Shown in pieces: positions 27,480 through 35,630 of a stretch of 64,000 bases of DNA; position 1 is the first letter of the stretch; every line of letters starts with the position of its first letter. The DNA is from Paraburkholderia ultramafica (GTDB lineage Bacteria; Pseudomonadota; Gammaproteobacteria; Burkholderiales; Burkholderiaceae). Both the position numbers and the translations under genes were made by a program. The notes under the pieces are model-generated. The model saw only the letters and a list, made by a program, of their open reading frames with translations. It was not told where the DNA came from and searched no databases. The stretch covers positions 1 to 64,000 of the forward strand of contig NZ_CADIKK010000035.1 in NCBI RefSeq assembly GCF_902859915.1. Reading direction: 5' to 3'.

Positions 27480-28232
27480 TCAGACGAGATTGCGCAGCAG
27501 GCTGGCGGTTTCCTGCAAAGTCGGCAACACCCGATGCAGCGCGGCATTCGCGGATTCCTGGCCGATCGGCATGCTGACGCTGATGGCCGCCACCACCGAA
27601 CCATGCCGGTCGCGCAACGGCACCGCGACGCCGCGCACACCCAGTTCGAGTTGCTGGTCGGTGACCACGTAACCATTGCGGCGGACTTCGCCGAGCACTT
27701 CGCGCAGCCGTTCGATCGTCGAATAGGTGTGCGGCGTGAACACCTTGATCGGATAGGACGCGAGCCACTGGTCGATGCTCTCCGGCGCCTGAAACGCCAG
27801 CAACACCAATCCCGCCGACGACAACGGCGCCGGCGCGCGCGAGCCGAGCACGAAGCCGACCGCCATCGCCCGGTTCACCCCGTTGCGCGCCACATACACC
27901 ACGTCGTGTTCATCGAGAATTGCGACCAGTGCGGTTTCCTGCACGGTGGCGGTAATGCGCTGAAGAAACGGCTGCACGGTGCGCGGCAGGCGCGCCGAAT
28001 CCAGATACGACTGGCCGAGCCGCAACACGCGCGGCGCGAGCCAGAAGAGCTTGCCGTCGGTATCCACGTAGCCGAGCTCGCGCAGCGTCAGCAGATAACG
28101 GCGCGCCGCCGTGCGCGACAGACCGGCGCGCGCGGCGACCATCGTCGGCGTCATGCGCGCATGCTCTTCGTCGAATGCTTCGATGATCGCCAACGCCTTC
28201 GCGGCGCCGGCGATCCAGTCTTTGTCGTCCAT
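27480..28232 (-). CDS. IclR-family transcriptional regulator (PcaR/PobR-like)
   Basis: A 250-residue regulator with an N-terminal winged helix (AGAAKALAIIEAFDEEHARM, RAGLSRTAARRYLLTLRELG) and a C-terminal IclR effector domain (VAILDEHDVVYVARNGV, LSSAGLVLLAFQ, VTDQQLELGVRGVAVPL). This type often controls aromatic-acid (protocatechuate, beta-ketoadipate) genes. The neighbouring divergent gene is only a transporter remnant, so its target may be elsewhere. An earlier in-frame Met at 28298 is possible. Confidence 0.9.
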   Translation of the reverse strand: MDDKDWIAGAAKALAIIEAFDEEHARMTPTMVAARAGLSRTAARRYLLTLRELGYVDTDGKLFWLAPRVLRLGQSYLDSARLPRTVQPFLQRITATVQETALVAILDEHDVVYVARNGVNRAMAVGFVLGSRAPAPLSSAGLVLLAFQAPESIDQWLASYPIKVFTPHTYSTIERLREVLGEVRRNGYVVTDQQLELGVRGVAVPLRDRHGSVVAAISVSMPIGQESANAALHRVLPTLQETASLLRNLV

Positions 28233-28497
28233 CGCGTTTGTCTGTAAATCGGCGGCCCCGGCAGGTTGGTCGTGAGGCGGGCGCGTGGCGGGCCGCATGG
28301 CCGATGCGCGATTATCGCGCGAGTCCGTTGATCTGCGCGTGGCGCGTTGGGGCAGCGGAATTTGCGATACAAACAACCAACAGTCTTGGCCGACGCAGCG
28401 GATTAAATACCCGATGGTTCGGATAACCCATCAATCCGCGCGTCAACTGTGACCGACAGCGCGGAGTTCGCGAAGGCGTTGCTCGCAGGGTTGCCGG

Positions 28498-28959
28498 GTG
28501 CCCGCGTATCATGTGGGCGGTCCCAAACCGGTGGCGCGGGCGCGGCCGAAGCTGATGCTCGTCGGGCGCTTCGCGTTGCGCCACGACACGCTCATGCTGG
28601 CAATCGCGCAATTCGTGACGTGCGGGCTCGCGTGCCTCGCCGTCGGCCTCGTCGTCGAGCCCATCAGTCTTGCCGTGATCGCACGCGCCGCGCCGACGAT
28701 TGCATACGGCGGGGCGCTGTCCGTGGGCGTCGCCTATACGATTCAGGTGGTCGCGCAAAAATATGCGGCGCCGTCGCATGCGGCGGTGATCTTCAGCATG
28801 GAAGGCGTGTTCGCAGCGCTCGCGGGTTGGCTCGTGCTTGGCGAAATGCCGTCGACGCGCGCGCTGCTCGGATGCGCGCTAATGTTGGCGGGATTGATCG
28901 TGTGTCAGGTGATGCCGGGCTGGCGACGCGGGCGCGATCGCGTGTCTCAGGCGTCGTGA
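28498..28959 (+). pseudogene. EamA/DMT transporter, 5'-truncated remnant
   Basis: Up to 153 residues, of which ~130 match the C-terminal half of an EamA drug/metabolite transporter: LMLVGRFALRHDTLMLAIAQ, TIAYGGALSVGVAYTIQVVA, IFSMEGVFAALAGWLVLGE. The normal protein has ten segments (~300 residues); the N-terminal half is absent and a stop lies in frame at 28450. No believable start or ribosome site is present. It is best treated as a gene decayed by 5' deletion. Confidence 0.75.
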
Positions 28960-28966
28960 CGACGTA

Positions 28967-29008
28967 GCCGGTCGCCCGATGCCGGTCGCCCGATGCCGGT
29001 CGCCCGAT
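28967..29008. repeat. Three tandem copies of a 14-bp unit
   Basis: The unit GCCGGTCGCCCGAT is repeated three times without mismatch, immediately after the EamA remnant stop, and followed by a partial GCCG. Such a short variable-number repeat may vary between strains. Confidence 0.95.
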
Positions 29009-29071
29009 GCCGCGCCGAAGCGCGCGAGATGCGCGCAGGCAATCAGCGCCGTTCCGTTGCCTGAGCGCGCG

Positions 29072-29323
29072 CTATGCGGCGCGCGGACGGGCGGAAAAGC
29101 TCGACCTATCGGCGGTTGGCGGAAACACACACCAGCAGCCGTCGTCGTGACGAAAGAAAAACAAACCTCGTGAGCCTGTCTCAACGGAAGTTTCGACGCG
29201 TACATAACGCCGGCCCCCCAGTCGGGTGCGGCTGAATTCGGTGACGTGAACCGCCGCGGAAGGCGCCGGCGCGAGCCACTTTTCAACCAGAAAACGCAGC
29301 GACTGCTCGCTCGCGGCTCTCAT
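29072..29323 (-). CDS. Conserved small hypothetical protein, downstream partner of coupled pair
   Basis: An 83-residue protein without a known domain (SEQSLRFLVEKWLAPAPSA, FFFRHDDGCWCVFPP). Its ATG overlaps the stop of the upstream small gene as TCAT on the plus strand, i.e. ATGA, a mark of translational coupling. The aromatic end region looks like a folded beta-strand pair. I think this is conserved in Burkholderia but cannot name a function. Confidence 0.6.
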   Translation of the reverse strand: MRAASEQSLRFLVEKWLAPAPSAAVHVTEFSRTRLGGRRYVRVETSVETGSRGLFFFRHDDGCWCVFPPTADRSSFSARPRAA

Positions 29324-29526
29324 GATCCGCTCCGGACCGGCTTGTCCTGACGCGCGTCGCGCGTGGACTCGGTGCTGTCGTCGTTGTCGGCGGCGTCCGC
29401 TTCTCGTTCAGCGGATGCGAGGGCCATGGCCCGGTTGGTGGCTGCCGCCCGCAGCGTGCTGCAATGGGTGGCATGTCGGATATCCGAGAGAAGACGGACT
29501 AGCTGTCGTGCTGATCTGCGTTTCAT
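29320..29526 (-). CDS. Small hypothetical protein, first gene of coupled pair
   Basis: A 68-residue charged protein (MKRRSARQLVRLLSDIRHAT..., then an Asp/Glu-rich tail). It has a G-rich ribosome site (GGGGGGA) just upstream of the ATG and overlaps the next gene by four bases. No domain recognised. Confidence 0.5.
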   Translation of the reverse strand: MKRRSARQLVRLLSDIRHATHCSTLRAAATNRAMALASAEREADAADNDDSTESTRDARQDKPVRSGS

Positions 29527-30101
29527 ACATCCCCCCGCACTGCACCAATAACCTCAGAAAACACTTTAACTCTATGCCTGGATCGGGCGTTGCCAAAATG
29601 GTTTTGACTAAATAGCAACAGTTGCGCTTGCAAAAATTGAGACGCAATCTTTATACCGTCCAGCTTCAATGTGCACGTCTGATGAGGGGTGGTCTGTTCG
29701 CTGGCGAGCGCTTCGCGTGCTTGAAAACCGGGCGCGACGGCCTGTCGAGAATTCGGTTGGGAACCGAGTTATCCACAATTGCCTATGAATAACTTCGGGA
29801 TAGCGCATGGAACAGCCTGTGTGCTGAATCTTGATAAAACGGGCCGGCATCCAGGTCCGGTCAAAGTTAACCCAGTTTTGTAGTTTTTCTACAGACGTGT
29901 TCCGCACGGTTATGGATTTCGCACGACGTTGATGTGACGGAACATTTGAGAGTTATCCACAGAACGGGTTAACCCTTGTTAATTACTACTACATATATGT
30001 ACATCTGAAGTAAAAGACCTGGGATAAGTGCCGCCGCGCGATGAGATCGAAGGCTGATCAGGACTTGATCAGCCCCAACCCCGCGAACCCCGGCAGATAC
30101 G
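29527..30101. other. 575-bp AT-richer intergenic region with two DnaA-box-like sites
   Basis: No convincing gene. Two perfect TTATCCACA sequences occur at 29769-29777 and 29953-29961 on the plus strand. A small hairpin TGTAG-TTTTT-CTACA lies near 29880. A 9-bp perfect hairpin (30052-30060 with 30066-30074) sits just downstream of the DUF2242 lipoprotein gene and may end its transcript, although no T run follows. The one longer frame (29608-29907, minus) has no family features. Confidence 0.6.
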
Positions 30102-30800
30102 TCACGGCGGTACGCCGACTCCGCTTGCCGGTTGAACGGCCGCCGGCTGACCGATTGCATCGGGCAATTCGGGAACGGGCGCGGGAACGGGCGCCGGCGT
30201 CGTCACTTCAGCCGGCACCGGCAACAGACGCGTTTCGATACGGCTAGTAGCGACCGGCTGCGTGCGCACGACGGTTTGCAGATAGTGATCGACGAGACCG
30301 AAGAACCGGTCGTAGAACTTGCCCGACGGAATGGTCTCGCTCGAGATCTTGACCATCGCATCACTGTTCGAGCGGATCGGCAGCGAAAGTGAACCCAGCA
30401 CGCTGAGCCCGACACTCGCCGAGGTATCGCTTTTCTTCAGCGCAAAGCCGTTCTGCACGGCATTGACATAAACGATGCTCGTATCGCTCGCCTCTTCACC
30501 CGGCGTGCAGACCACATGAAACTCGACGACGACGTGGGTATCGCCCGTCGGCTGGAAGTTCTTGGTTCCGTCGACGGAATCGTTGCGCGTCATCGTCGTC
30601 AGGTAGCCCTGGCTCAGTAACGCGCGGCGCGCGGCTTCGCAGCTATCTGTGGTGCTCGAATTGAAATTGCGTGCGTAAGGGCTCGCGCCGGTTTCGAACA
30701 ATTCCTGCTGGAATTTCGGCTGCGGCGCGCTGCTGCACGCGGCGAGGGTCAGCAGGCCGAACAGGGCCGCGGTCGTGGTTCTGGAAAACGAGGTCAACAT
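30102..30800 (-). CDS. DUF2242 family lipoprotein
   Basis: A 232-residue predicted outer-membrane or periplasmic lipoprotein. The signal ends in the lipobox LTLAACSS, with Cys at ~22. The middle part (ELFETGASPYARNFNSST, SCEAARRALLSQGYL, VVVEFHVVCTPG, FYDRFFGLVDHYLQT) fits DUF2242. A Pro/Ala-rich tail follows. Function unknown. The start MLTSFSRTT is chosen because 102 in-frame upstream residues overlap the next gene and lack coding character. Confidence 0.85.
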   Translation of the reverse strand: MLTSFSRTTTAALFGLLTLAACSSAPQPKFQQELFETGASPYARNFNSSTTDSCEAARRALLSQGYLTTMTRNDSVDGTKNFQPTGDTHVVVEFHVVCTPGEEASDTSIVYVNAVQNGFALKKSDTSASVGLSVLGSLSLPIRSNSDAMVKISSETIPSGKFYDRFFGLVDHYLQTVVRTQPVATSRIETRLLPVPAEVTTPAPVPAPVPELPDAIGQPAAVQPASGVGVPP

Positions 30801-30988
30801 GGTCGATCGCAAGGGGGCGCTGCTTGAGCGCGAATGGGATTTCATTGTAGAGCGGGCGGCCAGGTGTGCGTAAAAGCACGCAGCGTCCGCCGGATGCAGC
30901 CCGACACGGCGTGGCGAGCGCCTACCACAGCGAGAGTGCGCAGCCGCCATAAACGAAAGAGAGAGGAAAAGAAAGCGCGGGATCGTGC

Positions 30989-31636
30989 TCAGCGCGACGC
31001 CGCTGGCAAACCGCCCGACGCTGACGCCGACGCCGCGCCACTCACCCGTGCGGCATTGATCGCCGGCATGGTAAACGCGTTCGCCCAGTAGACCGGCGCC
31101 GCGCAACGGTCGGCTTCGCAGGTGTCGGCCTGCGCATCCGGATGCTGGCTGGCGTCTTGCGGCGCGGCGACCGCGGCAAAGTCTTCGACGCGCAAACTCA
31201 CCTTTTGCGCATACGCCTTCGACCCGCCGTAGCTCTTGAGTGCCGCGTTCATGTCGCCGTTGGCCGAACGCATGTAGCCGTACAGGATCGCCGAGCCCAC
31301 GTCGATGTTCGCGGTCGGCTCGGTGAGGTCCTTGACGTTCCTCAGCAGCCCGCGATGAGCCTGCGGCACGACCTGCATCAGCCCGGTCGCGCCGTTGGCG
31401 CCTTTGGCTTTTTCCTTGAAGCGGGATTCGATCGAGATGATGGCCAGCAGGAGCGCCGGCGGGAGGGAATATTTCGAAGCGGCGGATTGCACCGCATCGG
31501 AAATCTGTCGAGCTTTATCCTTTGCCAGACCGAACTTGTGCGTCAGATACGCGGACATGCGGTCGGTATTTTCGTCAGCCGTTGCGGTTTGCATCAGGCC
31601 GAGCGAAAGCACGATCAGGCAAAGTAACCGGCTCAT
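30989..31636 (-). CDS. Lytic transglycosylase (SLT domain)
   Basis: A 215-residue exported protein with a signal peptide ending near QTATA (~20). The SLT domain at ~55-150 contains the catalytic Glu70 in IISIESRFKEKAKG and the motif GANGATGLMQVVPQAHRG. It cleaves peptidoglycan glycan strands, forming 1,6-anhydro ends. The C-terminal ~50 residues are Ala/Ser-rich and unassigned. A TATTATAG-like promoter lies just upstream. It is followed, 188 bp on, by the DUF2242 gene on the same strand. Confidence 0.92.
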   Translation of the reverse strand: MSRLLCLIVLSLGLMQTATADENTDRMSAYLTHKFGLAKDKARQISDAVQSAASKYSLPPALLLAIISIESRFKEKAKGANGATGLMQVVPQAHRGLLRNVKDLTEPTANIDVGSAILYGYMRSANGDMNAALKSYGGSKAYAQKVSLRVEDFAAVAAPQDASQHPDAQADTCEADRCAAPVYWANAFTMPAINAARVSGAASASASGGLPAASR

Positions 31637-31748
31637 AACGGCGGACGGAAAAGGGAGGAATCTTCATATTATAGCGTAGCCCCAATAAGAGCCACCCGGC
31701 AGCTGGAATTTCGCTTTGAAATCAAGGTCGACCGGGCGCCGGCATGCT

Positions 31749-32819
31749 TTATCTCGCTTTTTTCGCGCTCAGATCGTAGCCGTCGTTCAGCGTGGTGAGG
31801 AAGGCCGCGACATCGTCGATATCCTGCGCCGACCAAACCGGGCGCTCGCCTGCTTTGCGCGTGAGCGGCTCGTCTGTCGTGTCGACGTTCACGCGTAAAG
31901 CGACCGGCAAGTCGTTGAACTTGTCGACTTTGCCGTGCGCATCTTTCGGATACCACTTCGCCGGATTGGTATCGCGCTGCACGTAGAAACGCAACCCGTC
32001 CTTCAGCGTATGGAAGCGGCCGTTGTGGAAAAACACGTGGCGAGTCGCCGTGTTGCGCAGCGACACCGACTTGAACAGCCCGCAGTTGGTTTTCTCGTTC
32101 GCCTGATCGGTGCGCAACGGCCCGCACAAGCCCATATCGAAGTACTTCGGATCAGCGTTCGCACGCAGCTCGGGATTGCGCGGCACGCCGAGCGCCTGGA
32201 AATTGAAGTCGGTGAAAAGCGGATGGGCGCGGTTCACACCCGATTGGTCGATGTGGCAGGAGGCGCAATTGCTGCCCTCAGGACTGTCAAACAGTTTTTT
32301 GCCTCTCGACTCTTGTGCCGTTAGTTGCAATTTTCCGTTGAGGTAGTAATCGAACTTGCTGGTGTACGGGTGAAAACTCGGGTCTTCCAGCTCGAAGCGC
32401 TCGATCGCATACATCGCCTGCGTGAACGCCTTGGCGCGGTCCGCGAAGATGTTCTGGCCGAACACTTCCTTGAAGCGCGCCGCGTACGGCGCGCGCTCCA
32501 GCTTGGCGAGCACCGCGGCCGGATCCTTGTTGGCCATCTCTTTCGGATTGAACAGCGGGAACGTCGCCTGATCGTGCAGCTTGTTAAAGCGGCCGTCCCA
32601 GCCGAAGCCACCCATCGGCGCGTTGTCCGTTTCGCTGAGCCGTCCGGACAGGCTCGCCGCCTGCGGATGGCTCCATATCGGCGTGCGGTTGAGTACGTAG
32701 CGCAGGCTCGGCACGGCGCGCGTGCCTTGCGCGCACATCTCTGCCCCGTCCCGCGGCGCCGCCAGGCCGTTGGGCGGCCCGTATGCGTGCGATGGGCTAT
32801 GACAGCTCGCGCGCGACAT
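31749..32819 (-). pseudogene. Di-haem cytochrome c peroxidase (MauG-like), N-terminus deleted
   Basis: 356 codons encode most of a MauG/CcpA-type protein: haem motif CASCH at GSNCASCHIDQSG, FFHNGRFHTLKDGLRFY, and a C-terminal VWSAQDIDDVAAFLTTLNDG. The N-terminal signal peptide and the first part are missing. The first haem site should read CxxCH, but the sequence begins RASCHSPSHAYGPPNG, so one haem Cys is lost exactly at the edge. Immediately upstream, in another frame, lies the beginning of a phosphoesterase gene. A deletion joining two neighbouring genes explains this. Confidence 0.78.
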
Positions 32820-32994
32820 CTTGCGACAGATACGGTGCCTTGCTGTTCGCGCCGAACGTGGTCGCGTAGTTTTCGTTTTCGAGTGTGATGATGAAGACGT
32901 GTCTGATCTGCTGCTGTCGTGTCACTTTCAGCGACGAGGACGACGAGCCGCAAGCCGCGACGATCAAACCAACCAAGGCCGCGCAAACGACCAT
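32797..32994 (-). pseudogene. Phosphoesterase (acid phosphatase/phospholipase C-like) N-terminal stub
   Basis: About 65 codons: a lipoprotein signal (MVVCAALVGLIVAACGSSSS), followed by QQQIRHVFIITLENENYATT, FGANSKAPYLSQD, the N-terminal strand of the phosphoesterase family. The homology stops at LSQD and the frame ends in VARELS and a stop. The rest (~300 residues) is missing, replaced out of frame by the cytochrome peroxidase. A TTG five codons upstream could be the native start. Confidence 0.75.
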
Positions 32995-33092
32995 GAGGAA
33001 TGCCCGCAACCCGCGTCGATATCGCTGACGACGGTCTGCCGTCTCGCCTATTCATCGCATCGTCATCACGCGTTGATTCGAGAATGGTTGTG

Positions 33093-33713
33093 TCACGAGA
33101 CTCGCGCACGGCTGCGGGACTGCGCGCGTGCCGCAAGAACACCGCCCAACGCGCCGCCGATATGGCTCTGCCACGACACGCCGGAAAAGAGCGGCAACAC
33201 GCCGAACAGCATGGTCAGGCCGTAGCTGCTCGCAACGAGCAGCGCCACGAGTATCGAGACGAGGTTGCGGGTGTAGAAGCCCCGGCCCACCAGGTAGGCT
33301 GCATAGCCGAATATCAGTCCGCTCGCACCGATATGTACCGAATTGGGCGCACCGAATAGCCATGCGCAGCAACCGGCACCCAGCATCGCGCCTAACGTTG
33401 CATGCCAGAAGTTGGCAATGCGCGGCCACAAGCACAGCCAGCCCAGGACGAGCAGCCCGCTAGTGTTGACGGCAATATGTCCGAGGCTCGCATGCAGCCA
33501 TGGAGCGATCAGGATGCCTTGCAGGCCGCCGAGCGTGCGCGGCACGACACCGTGCTGGTTGAGATTCAGAAACGGCAACGCGGCCGACAGAAAGAACACT
33601 GCCCACATCGACCCGACGAAAAGCGCGAGCAGCGCGACTCGCGCCTTGAGTTGCGCGGCTAGCGTGTCCCTGGCGGCCGGCGCGCCGGCGAACCGTCTCG
33701 CAGGTTGCGGCAT
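33093..33713 (-). CDS. Rhomboid-family intramembrane serine protease
   Basis: A 206-residue inner-membrane protease with about six transmembrane segments. Catalytic Ser131 lies in IGASGLIFGYAAY and His184 in WQSHIGGALGG. The upstream HASLGHIAVNTSGLL motif contributes the oxyanion site. It cleaves membrane proteins within or near the bilayer; the substrate is unknown. The length is that of minimal bacterial rhomboids. It is upstream of the phosphoesterase stub on the same strand. Confidence 0.92.
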   Translation of the reverse strand: MPQPARRFAGAPAARDTLAAQLKARVALLALFVGSMWAVFFLSAALPFLNLNQHGVVPRTLGGLQGILIAPWLHASLGHIAVNTSGLLVLGWLCLWPRIANFWHATLGAMLGAGCCAWLFGAPNSVHIGASGLIFGYAAYLVGRGFYTRNLVSILVALLVASSYGLTMLFGVLPLFSGVSWQSHIGGALGGVLAARAQSRSRARVS

Positions 33714-33871
33714 TACGGGTTGCTCCAGATCGGCAGCTTACTCATTGAATTGTCGTTGCTCGTGATAACGCCAGATTGGACCTGGTTTTATCAGCGGTGT
33801 TGCGGTCTCTCAAGTTCCCCACCGGATGTGCCGATAAGACGTAATGAGAACAACGACATAAGCGTTTTATC

Positions 33872-34264
33872 GTGATCAGCGTAAAAGCCTTCATGCCATC
33901 CGTGTTTGTCGCACTGATGCTGTCCGCCTGCGCGCCGTCGATACCGGTTCAGAACACACAATTCGTACCGGTCACGGCGACACAGCAGCGCGTCCGGATT
34001 GTCAGTCAAGTCGACGTCCGGCTCACGTCCGGGTATTCGCGGCAGGTGCGCGGCGGTTCGTTGTGGCGGCCCGTCGGACAGGTACCGCAGGGACTCGTTC
34101 TCCAGCCAGTCGGTAGTGTGTTCACCATCGAAGGACGTCAGGTCCACGAAGCGTATCTGGTAGTCAAGGAGGACGCGCTGGTGGGCTTTTACCTGCCCGG
34201 CGAATCCCACTTTTCCCCTTTGGCATCCCCCCAATCCATAACAACCGAGAGATCGAATGACTAA
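33872..34264 (+). CDS. Small lipoprotein, unknown function
   Basis: A 130-residue protein with a lipoprotein signal: LMLSAC with Cys ~20. The mature part is beta-rich (QRVRIVSQVDVRLTSGYSRQ, GSVFTIEGRQVHEAYLVV). The start is GTG at 33872; an ATG seven codons later would shorten the signal. Its stop overlaps the start of the next lipoprotein gene by eight bases, so the two are translated together. No family name recognised. Confidence 0.7.
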   Translation: MISVKAFMPSVFVALMLSACAPSIPVQNTQFVPVTATQQRVRIVSQVDVRLTSGYSRQVRGGSLWRPVGQVPQGLVLQPVGSVFTIEGRQVHEAYLVVKEDALVGFYLPGESHFSPLASPQSITTERSND

Positions 34265-34715
34265 GTTGCTCAAAGTATTGGCCACCAGCGCATTGGTGGC
34301 ACTCGTCGCGTCCGGCTGCGCGAGCGGCCCGCAGTATAAGGAGGTTGCGTCCTCTATTCCGACCTTGAAAGACGCGCAAGGCCGAATCTATTTCTATCGT
34401 TCGGGCTCGATGTTCGGCGCGGCGCTGCAACCTGGCATCAATCTGAACGGCACGCCGGTCGGAAAATCGCAACCGGGTGGATTCTTCTTTGTTGATGAAC
34501 CCGCCGGCCAGTACGTCGTGACGACCGCCACCGAGACCGAGAAAACGGTGTCGTTCAAGCTCGATGCGGGTGAAACGAAATACGTGAAGACCAGCGTCGG
34601 GTTTGGAATACTCGTGGGTCGCATTATCCCCACGTTGGAATCGGCCGACGAAGCGGCAAAGAACCTCGAGAGCCTGCACTACACCGGGGCTCCGAGTACG
34701 TCCGCGTCGAAGTAA
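34257..34715 (+). CDS. DUF2846-type lipoprotein
   Basis: A 152-residue lipoprotein with signal MTKLLKVLATSALVALVASG and a lipobox Cys at ~21. The mature domain (GRIYFYRSGSMFGAALQPGI, LNGTPVGKSQPGGFFFVDEP, AGQYVVTTATE, LDAGETKYVKT) matches DUF2846, a small beta domain often found in surface lipoproteins. Function unknown. It overlaps the preceding lipoprotein gene and ends at a clear terminator, forming a two-gene operon. Confidence 0.83.
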   Translation: MTKLLKVLATSALVALVASGCASGPQYKEVASSIPTLKDAQGRIYFYRSGSMFGAALQPGINLNGTPVGKSQPGGFFFVDEPAGQYVVTTATETEKTVSFKLDAGETKYVKTSVGFGILVGRIIPTLESADEAAKNLESLHYTGAPSTSASK

Positions 34716-34762
34716 ATCGACGGGAAGCGAATCACTGAATCGGTTCGTGTACGGCGCAGAAC

Positions 34763-34796
34763 AAAGGGCGCTGAATTAACTTCAGCGCCCTTTGGC
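34763..34796 (+). terminator. Rho-independent terminator
   Basis: A 13-bp stem AAAGGGCGCTGAA / TTCAGCGCCCTTT with a 5-nt loop. It ends the lipoprotein pair and lies at the apparent border between core-like and accessory-like content. Confidence 0.85.
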
Positions 34797-35105
34797 AGAT
34801 TGTCCTATTTACGCGTTGTCGCTTGAAGCTCTCGGAGCTAGCGATGTTGTTGTTAAATAGAGAGCTTTCCAAAAACAACAGTGGTATCTGTGAAAGTCTT
34901 ATGGGGCGGGTCATCCAGCGATATCGGATAGTTGGACGGGGAGGCTTGGCCGACCCATTGAAAAAGACCTAAAAGTCAAAACACGGTTCGGCAAAAATAC
35001 CCCCCCGGTGCAGCAATCGAAATATCGCCAAGGCCTCACTCGCAAAGGCTTTGGCGGCAGTGAGACCGGCGCTGAAACCGTTGCCGACGCCTCAAAAGCT
35101 GATGA

Positions 35106-35536
35106 AAAAGGCAACTCTCCCTTCGCGACTCAGACGACAAAGCCGACGTCAAAGCGTTGCATGCGCAATTTCAGCAAGCGGCTCTCGAAGGTCGTCGCGC
35201 AATGGTCGCAAGCGGCAACCTTCTTCCGGAGCAGGAGTTTCGCAAACGCCTCGGTGTCACCCGAAAGCGCCTGAGCCACCTCCTGGCTGACGGCAGCGTA
35301 TTTACCCTCGAAGTCGACGGACGCGTCTACTTCCCCGCCTCGCTCGCAGATGCGAGTGAGTGTCTTTGATGAAGCGGGAAAACAAATTTCGACGGGTCAT
35401 CTCGCCGAATATCCACGGTTTACCGCTGGAGCCCTTCTTCGATTGGCAGTCGGGTCAGACCGATGTCCGAATGCGGTTCAGTATCACGTCGGCGTCAACA
35501 GCCCGCAGCATTCACGCAGCTATACTATCTGAATGA
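35106..35536 (+). pseudogene. Decayed gene pair, HTH-like protein without proper start
   Basis: An open frame from 35106 to 35369 encodes ALHAQFQQAALEGRRAMVAS, GNLLPEQEFRKRLGVTRKRL, SHLLADG, a helix-turn-helix-like segment. There is no ATG, only a TTG at 35157 after an in-frame stop at 35103. The stop TGA overlaps an ATG (TGATG, 35367-35371) of a 55-codon frame ending at 35536 (PNIHGLPLEPFFDWQSGQTD). I believe the parent protein is longer and was broken; it could also be a small coupled pair. No firm family. Confidence 0.4.
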
Positions 35537-35630
35537 GGTCGCCGCTTAATGTGCACGATGTGGCCTTTTCATGCGGTTGAATCCGTTGGCTCTTTCCCGT
35601 CCACCTTGCCGTCCCAAGGAGCTGCCGGCA

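Noticed and set aside
28967..29008. CRISPR array
   Set aside because: The repeat units are 14 bp and directly abutting, without spacers.
29608..29907. 99-codon minus-strand frame in the DnaA-box region
   Set aside because: No ribosome site, no family features, and it covers likely regulatory DNA.
29769..29961. Replication origin
   Set aside because: Only two DnaA-type boxes, no iterons, no rep, parAB or dnaA gene nearby; insufficient for an origin.
32797..33009. Independent short lipoprotein gene
   Set aside because: The sequence after the signal is clearly the beginning of a phosphoesterase that stops at a deletion point, so a remnant is the better explanation.
35008..35290. Two further plus-strand frames (88 and 79 codons) over the HTH-like remnant
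   Set aside because: They overlap the frame with helix-turn-helix character and lack any recognisable sequence.
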